Origin: Neurospora tetraspora
Lineage: Eukaryota; Ascomycota; Sordariomycetes; Sordariales; Sordariaceae
Length of the DNA stretch: 64,000 nucleotides
Direction of reading: 5' to 3'
Assembly (NCBI RefSeq): GCF_033439725.1
Contig: NW_026944387.1
Span: 3,100,001 to 3,164,000 of the forward strand
Within the stretch, counting starts at the first letter, position 1; the number at the start of each line of letters is the position of its first letter. Shown here piece by piece: positions 61,873 to 64,000 of the stretch. The translations under genes were made by a program, and so were the position numbers. The notes beneath the pieces are model-generated. The model was given only the letters and a program-made list of their open reading frames with translations. It ran no database searches and was not told the DNA's origin.

Positions 61873-62527
61873 GGGCGGATAGCTCAATTGGGAAGATCTA
61901 GGCTTAGTTTACCTTGCGGTTATTTCCGTGAGGTCGTAGGTTCGAATCCTGCTCCCCTCTCTTCCATCCGATCTTTTCGGTTTGGAATTCTTCCCCTACC
62001 CTAAGCACGTGGTTAAACTTGCAGGGCTCTCCCTAGTCCAAAACCTTGGGAACCCCACCAAAGTAGATTTGAGTCGATTCTCCACTCCTCGAAAAAAGAA
62101 ATTACCCCGTCCGATAGCACGACAGCTTTTCCGCCCAATTAGCGTACGATTCCCTAACAGCAAGTAGGGTAATGTTTGCCCTCGCCTCTAGCTCTAATTA
62201 GGGCCCTCGGGCCGAAAAGAAGATTTTAAGAACGCCGATCGAAATCCGTAAGACCCCTTTTCCCTCCCCCTGAAATATTACCCTAAGAAACAGACGGTCC
62301 CGGGCGGTAAAGAAAGGGTGGGGGTGGAGGGGCTGGTTAGGAGGATACCGAAGGAAGGCTTGGATTGAATGAAGGATACATTAGATGTAAAGACGCGGGA
62401 GGTTTTCATCCGGTATTCGTGGTGACGGATATACGGTTTTTCCGCCCGGCTTTGAACGACGAAGGACCGCATGCCTAAATAGGCGACTAGTTAAAATTAG
62501 ACAGTCAAGCGTGAATAAGATTATTGT
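61873..62527 (+). mobile_element. SINE-like retroposon F2 with tRNA-like head
   Basis: Positions 61873-61959 look like a tRNA. The start GGGCGGATAGCTCAATTGGG holds an A box, GGTTCGAATCC at 61939-61949 is a B box, the T stem GTAGG/CCTGC pairs, and the acceptor GGGCGGA pairs with TCCCCTC except for one mismatch. The A-to-B distance is about 20 bases longer than in a plain tRNA and no normal anticodon arm forms, so it is not taken as a working tRNA. From about 61968 to 62527 it matches F1. Composition is near normal, with little RIP. No convincing target duplication was found. Confidence 0.65.
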
Positions 62528-62699
62528 TATTATAATATAAAAAATTATATTAGGCAGCGGCATACGTAGTTGCCAAAAACCCTAGAGCCTACCAGTAAAC
62601 ATTCAATAGTCAAATTCGTTACCCATTATAAACATTATTTCGAAAGTCATTAGGAAGCAGACTAATAAATGCCGGTAGCCGTAGTACCAACGGCCGTAG
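62528..62699. other. Short AT-rich spacer
   Basis: Separates F2 from the second Tnp2-like fragment. No feature recognised. Confidence 0.4.
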
Positions 62700-63500
62700 C
62701 GGTAGCGGTCTAGAAGATATTAAAATGCTAAACAACATAGAAATATTCGAAGAAAACGAAGAATAGGGGGTTATAAATACAATTACAGAAGTAACCAACC
62801 TTCTTAAACGTATAAGAGAATATATTAAAAAAGTATTATAATTAAACGTTTTTTTAGGCCTTTATTATAATCGCCTTTATAATAAATACGGACCCCCTAA
62901 TTTATTGAATATATTAGCGGAAGAGAAATATTATACGTAAGTAGTTTGTATTAACAATTACCCTTGAATCCTAATAGTGGTACTATATATACCTAAAAGA
63001 AATTTTAATATTATACAGAAACCGTTGCGGTCCGCCTACGTAATTGCGACCCGCGAGTTTGGGAGTATAAAATCCGGGCCCGCGATAAAAAAGACGATGT
63101 TTAAAGATTAAAATTAACGACGACGATATAGACGATTCAAAGCTACAACGTAAATAATTAATAGCCGGGACGTTGAGAAATAGATTCTCGAATAGAAACA
63201 TATTATTTATACTATTCGTTTCGCGCTATTCAATTCTTTTGTAGATACCGACCGCGCTTTAATGGACTAAATCAACCTTTTAGCCTAGTAAGCGCCTACA
63301 TTATTCGAAGACCTCCTCTAATACAATAATAAAGTCAAATTTGGGAATACCCTTAAAACGCCGGTCGAAGAAGAGGAGTTGGATATTCCTAATATAAACA
63401 ATAACTATCTACGACCATCTATTATTAGTAAATTCGAGAAAGCCGAAATACGTAACGTATATTACCCCATTATTAAAGATAGTAATCACTTACTTTTATT
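62700..63500 (+). mobile_element. Second Tnp2-like DNA transposon fragment (E2)
   Basis: Matches the 51.2-52.0 kb part of the first copy. Both hold a segment reading P-P-N-L-L-N-I-L-A-E-E-K-Y-Y (51350-51390 and 62890-62930) and a downstream W-I-F-like and F-I-L-F region. Limits approximate. Pseudogenised by RIP. Confidence 0.5.
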
Positions 63501-64000
63501 ATCCTATTAAATATCGGATCCCTGCCGCCGAACCTTGTTTATAATATACGAGTTGCATTATAGTATTGATATTAAACCGTTTAATTTAAGTACTATTCAA
63601 TATTCGAATCGAATATTATTTACAAATCCGTAAATTATCCTATATCCTTATTATCGAACGAACGCTGGCTATATAGAAAAGCAGGTACTAGCATCCATTA
63701 CCGTACCTATGTGCCTGGATGCTAGGCATAGGCACATTCCGAAACCCGAGCCTACTTCTCCGAGCTAGCATCCCAATATATTACTCTAGCAAATACACAG
63801 CCTTACTACCCCCTTGTATATTATTTATATTAACAATATACCGTAATATTAATATACGTTAAATATATACTAATTACGTCCTTTTGCAAATAGTATATAT
63901 TATAGTATATTATAACCGATATTATATTGTGCTATATATAATATCCGAATATATCGTACCCAAATCGGGATTATAATTAATAAGCCCATATAGGACCTTC
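63501..64000. repeat. AT-rich DNA to the window end
   Basis: The stretch at about 63735-63770 (CCGAAACCCGAGCCTAC) resembles 60501-60522 in the first Tnp2-like copy. This suggests the second copy runs on to here. A small hairpin GTGCCT/AGGCAC lies at about 63710-63735. No gene. Confidence 0.4.

Overview
The window is nuclear DNA of a filamentous ascomycete (Pezizomycotina). The genes have short introns with GT..AG ends and CTAAC/CTCAC-like branch sites. The transposon-rich part carries the strong CpA-to-TpA signature of repeat-induced point mutation (RIP). The species cannot be told from the sequence alone.

About 1-18.3 kb is a balanced-GC gene region with six protein genes and one tRNA. On the minus strand lie a three-exon 2H phosphoesterase (230-1313), a ureidoglycolate lyase of purine-nitrogen recycling (1754-2524), tRNA-Asn(GTT) (3346-3418), a seven-exon MFS transporter with one GC-AG intron (3701-5919), a four-exon bZIP factor (11275-12284) and an RluA/Rib2-type pseudouridine synthase (14896-16317). 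The last is divergent from a plus-strand hotdog thioesterase (17181-17707). Between 5.9 and 11.3 kb no confident gene was found. A 174-bp MITE with 33-bp perfect inverted ends sits at 14253-14426. These genes form no evident cluster; they look like ordinary housekeeping and metabolic genes.

About 18.3-64 kb is an AT-rich block of repeats in which CpA/TpG has been almost erased while CpG persists. It is a stack of insertions that can be resolved by target-site duplications (TSDs). A Gypsy element (family G) begins at 19375. Its 5' LTR was split by family A element A1 (19525-29408, TSD GTAGA). A1 was entered by Gypsy chromovirus C (20719-28237, TSD TTAGA) and by a Copia-like solo LTR, D1 (28333-28679, TSD TATTG). 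C holds a later unmutated insert (22037-22940). Farther on lie a truncated family B element (32968-about 33875), a field of diverged modules with AT-hook-coding remnants (35.75-40.95 kb), an hAT-like MITE (36688-37100), solo LTRs of families A and G, a degraded unidentified long coding region (42.4-45.7 kb) and a 5'-truncated SINE-like copy with a 14-bp TSD (47042-47627). A degraded Tnp2-like DNA transposon (about 48.0-61.8 kb) is split by an 8.3-kb Gypsy element B1 (52039-60309, TSD CGTCG). A second SINE-like copy with a tRNA-like head (61873-62527) and a second Tnp2-like fragment follow.

All long elements are broken by RIP. Short insertions (MITEs, solo LTRs, small inserts) are largely clean, as expected if they are too short, too late or too few in copies to be recognised by RIP. 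Exon borders and TSDs were read by eye; family names for degraded elements rest on motif patterns, not on searches.
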